Assembly (NCBI GenBank): GCA_037044905.1
Contig: JBAOKB010000170.1
Span: forward strand, 1-64,000
DNA length: 64,000 bases
Direction of reading: 5' to 3'
Origin: Hortaea werneckii
Lineage: Eukaryota; Ascomycota; Dothideomycetes; Mycosphaerellales; Teratosphaeriaceae
The notes beneath the pieces are model-generated. The model saw nothing but the letters and a program-made list of their open reading frames with translations, did no database searches and was not told where the DNA came from. Both the position numbers and the translations under genes were made by a program. Positions 63,568-64,000 of this stretch are shown here, piece after piece. The first letter of the stretch is position 1. The number at the start of each line of letters is the position of its first letter.

Positions 63568-63954
63568 TCAAATGAGGCTCGCCTCTCCTTCGGTTGGCCG
63601 TGCAGCTGTTGAGGTTCCATACGCGGGCTTTGTGAGCTCGATTTCCGCGTCGCGGCTCTTTGACAGGATTCCGCCTTCCTCAGTACCGCCGATGCACCAT
63701 ACCATGATGGAGACAGTCTGAGGCTCGCGCTCGACCGCATTGGCGCTGTGGGGCAAAGTCTCGCGGCGAGTATAGCGCACGTCGATAGGAGAACACGATG
63801 CAAAAGTGGCGGTCGAAGTTGGGAAGGTTACGGTAAAACATGAGGTGCTGTAAGCTTTATTGATCGTCTTGGCTGGCGGCTGGTCAGTTGAGTGTGCCGC
63901 AGTAGAGGGAATGTTTGGTACTGGCGTGGGAATGATGGGTGCCTTGTTGCGGCC
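63568..63954 (-). CDS. Partial gene running off the right edge, last exon
   Basis: An open frame from a splice-acceptor-like TTTGATAG (just above 63954) to a TGA at 63568-63570 gives 128 residues. A Pro/Ser/Thr-rich part is followed by YTRRETLPHSANAVEREP, QTVSIMVWCIGGTEEGGIL, AEIELTKPAYGTSTA. A CACTGAC branch site precedes the acceptor. The composition is protein-like, and the VSIMVW strand between polar linkers looks like a folded domain, but I do not recognise the family. The upstream exons lie outside the window. Confidence 0.5.
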   Translation of the reverse strand, partial: GRNKAPIIPTPVPNIPSTAAHSTDQPPAKTINKAYSTSCFTVTFPTSTATFASCSPIDVRYTRRETLPHSANAVEREPQTVSIMVWCIGGTEEGGILSKSRDAEIELTKPAYGTSTAARPTEGEASLI

Positions 63955-64000
63955 CTATCAAAGCGTCAGTGACAAGGCTTTTGGGTAATGGGAGAAGGCC

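Overview
The window is nuclear DNA of a filamentous ascomycete (Pezizomycotina). A dothideomycete is my best guess, but this is inference and not proven. Genes are dense, lie on both strands and carry 0-4 short GT-AG introns (about 50-170 nt, often with a CTAAC/CTAAT branch site). The gene set is eukaryotic and fungal: Cla4-type PAK, CaMKK-type kinase, TRAPP Bet5, Elp3, Rit1, striatin, cyclin H, ORC2, Pet127. I saw no rRNA, convincing tRNA, CRISPR array or intact transposon.

Layout. Bases 1-3443 are nearly gene-poor and hold three diverged copies of a short repeat whose two ends carry conserved hairpins, plus an inverted and a tandem repeat. 3.4-5.5 kb is an MFS transporter broken by one base. 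6.6-21 kb holds cla4, bet5 and a CaMKK-like kinase (bet5 and the kinase are divergent), an alkyltransferase-like protein, a PhyH dioxygenase, a small secreted protein and an SDR. The cla4/bet5 intergenic region is alternating polypurine/polypyrimidine DNA. 21.9-48.4 kb holds a fungal orphan with a frame break, ELP3, RIT1 and striatin (divergent), a stand-alone GARS and a MINDY deubiquitinase (divergent), a GT4 glycosyltransferase, a zinc-finger-like orphan, cyclin H, adenylosuccinate synthetase, another orphan, and an acireductone dioxygenase with a mitochondrial-type leader. 48.8-63 kb holds an SRPK-like kinase, a membrane protein, a JmjC-like protein, ORC2, an HPP membrane protein and Pet127. 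A partial gene runs off each edge.

Functional links are loose, as usual for fungal housekeeping DNA: purine synthesis (GARS, AMPS synthetase), polarity and morphogenesis (Cla4, striatin), transcription/translation (cyclin H, Elp3, Rit1), replication (ORC2), mitochondrial RNA (Pet127). I see no biosynthetic gene cluster.

Two patterns cut across genes. First, nine single-base frame breaks, mostly in short homopolymers, occur in six genes, including the essential ORC2. They cluster at 49-60 kb and look more like sequence error than gene death. Second, many coding regions switch from C-ending codons in the 5' part to G-ending codons in the 3' part, often abruptly. I found no new defence or mobile system. 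The most unusual items are the hairpin-ended repeat family, the codon switch, and several architecture oddities (mitochondrial ARD, monofunctional GARS, CaaX-ended MINDY).
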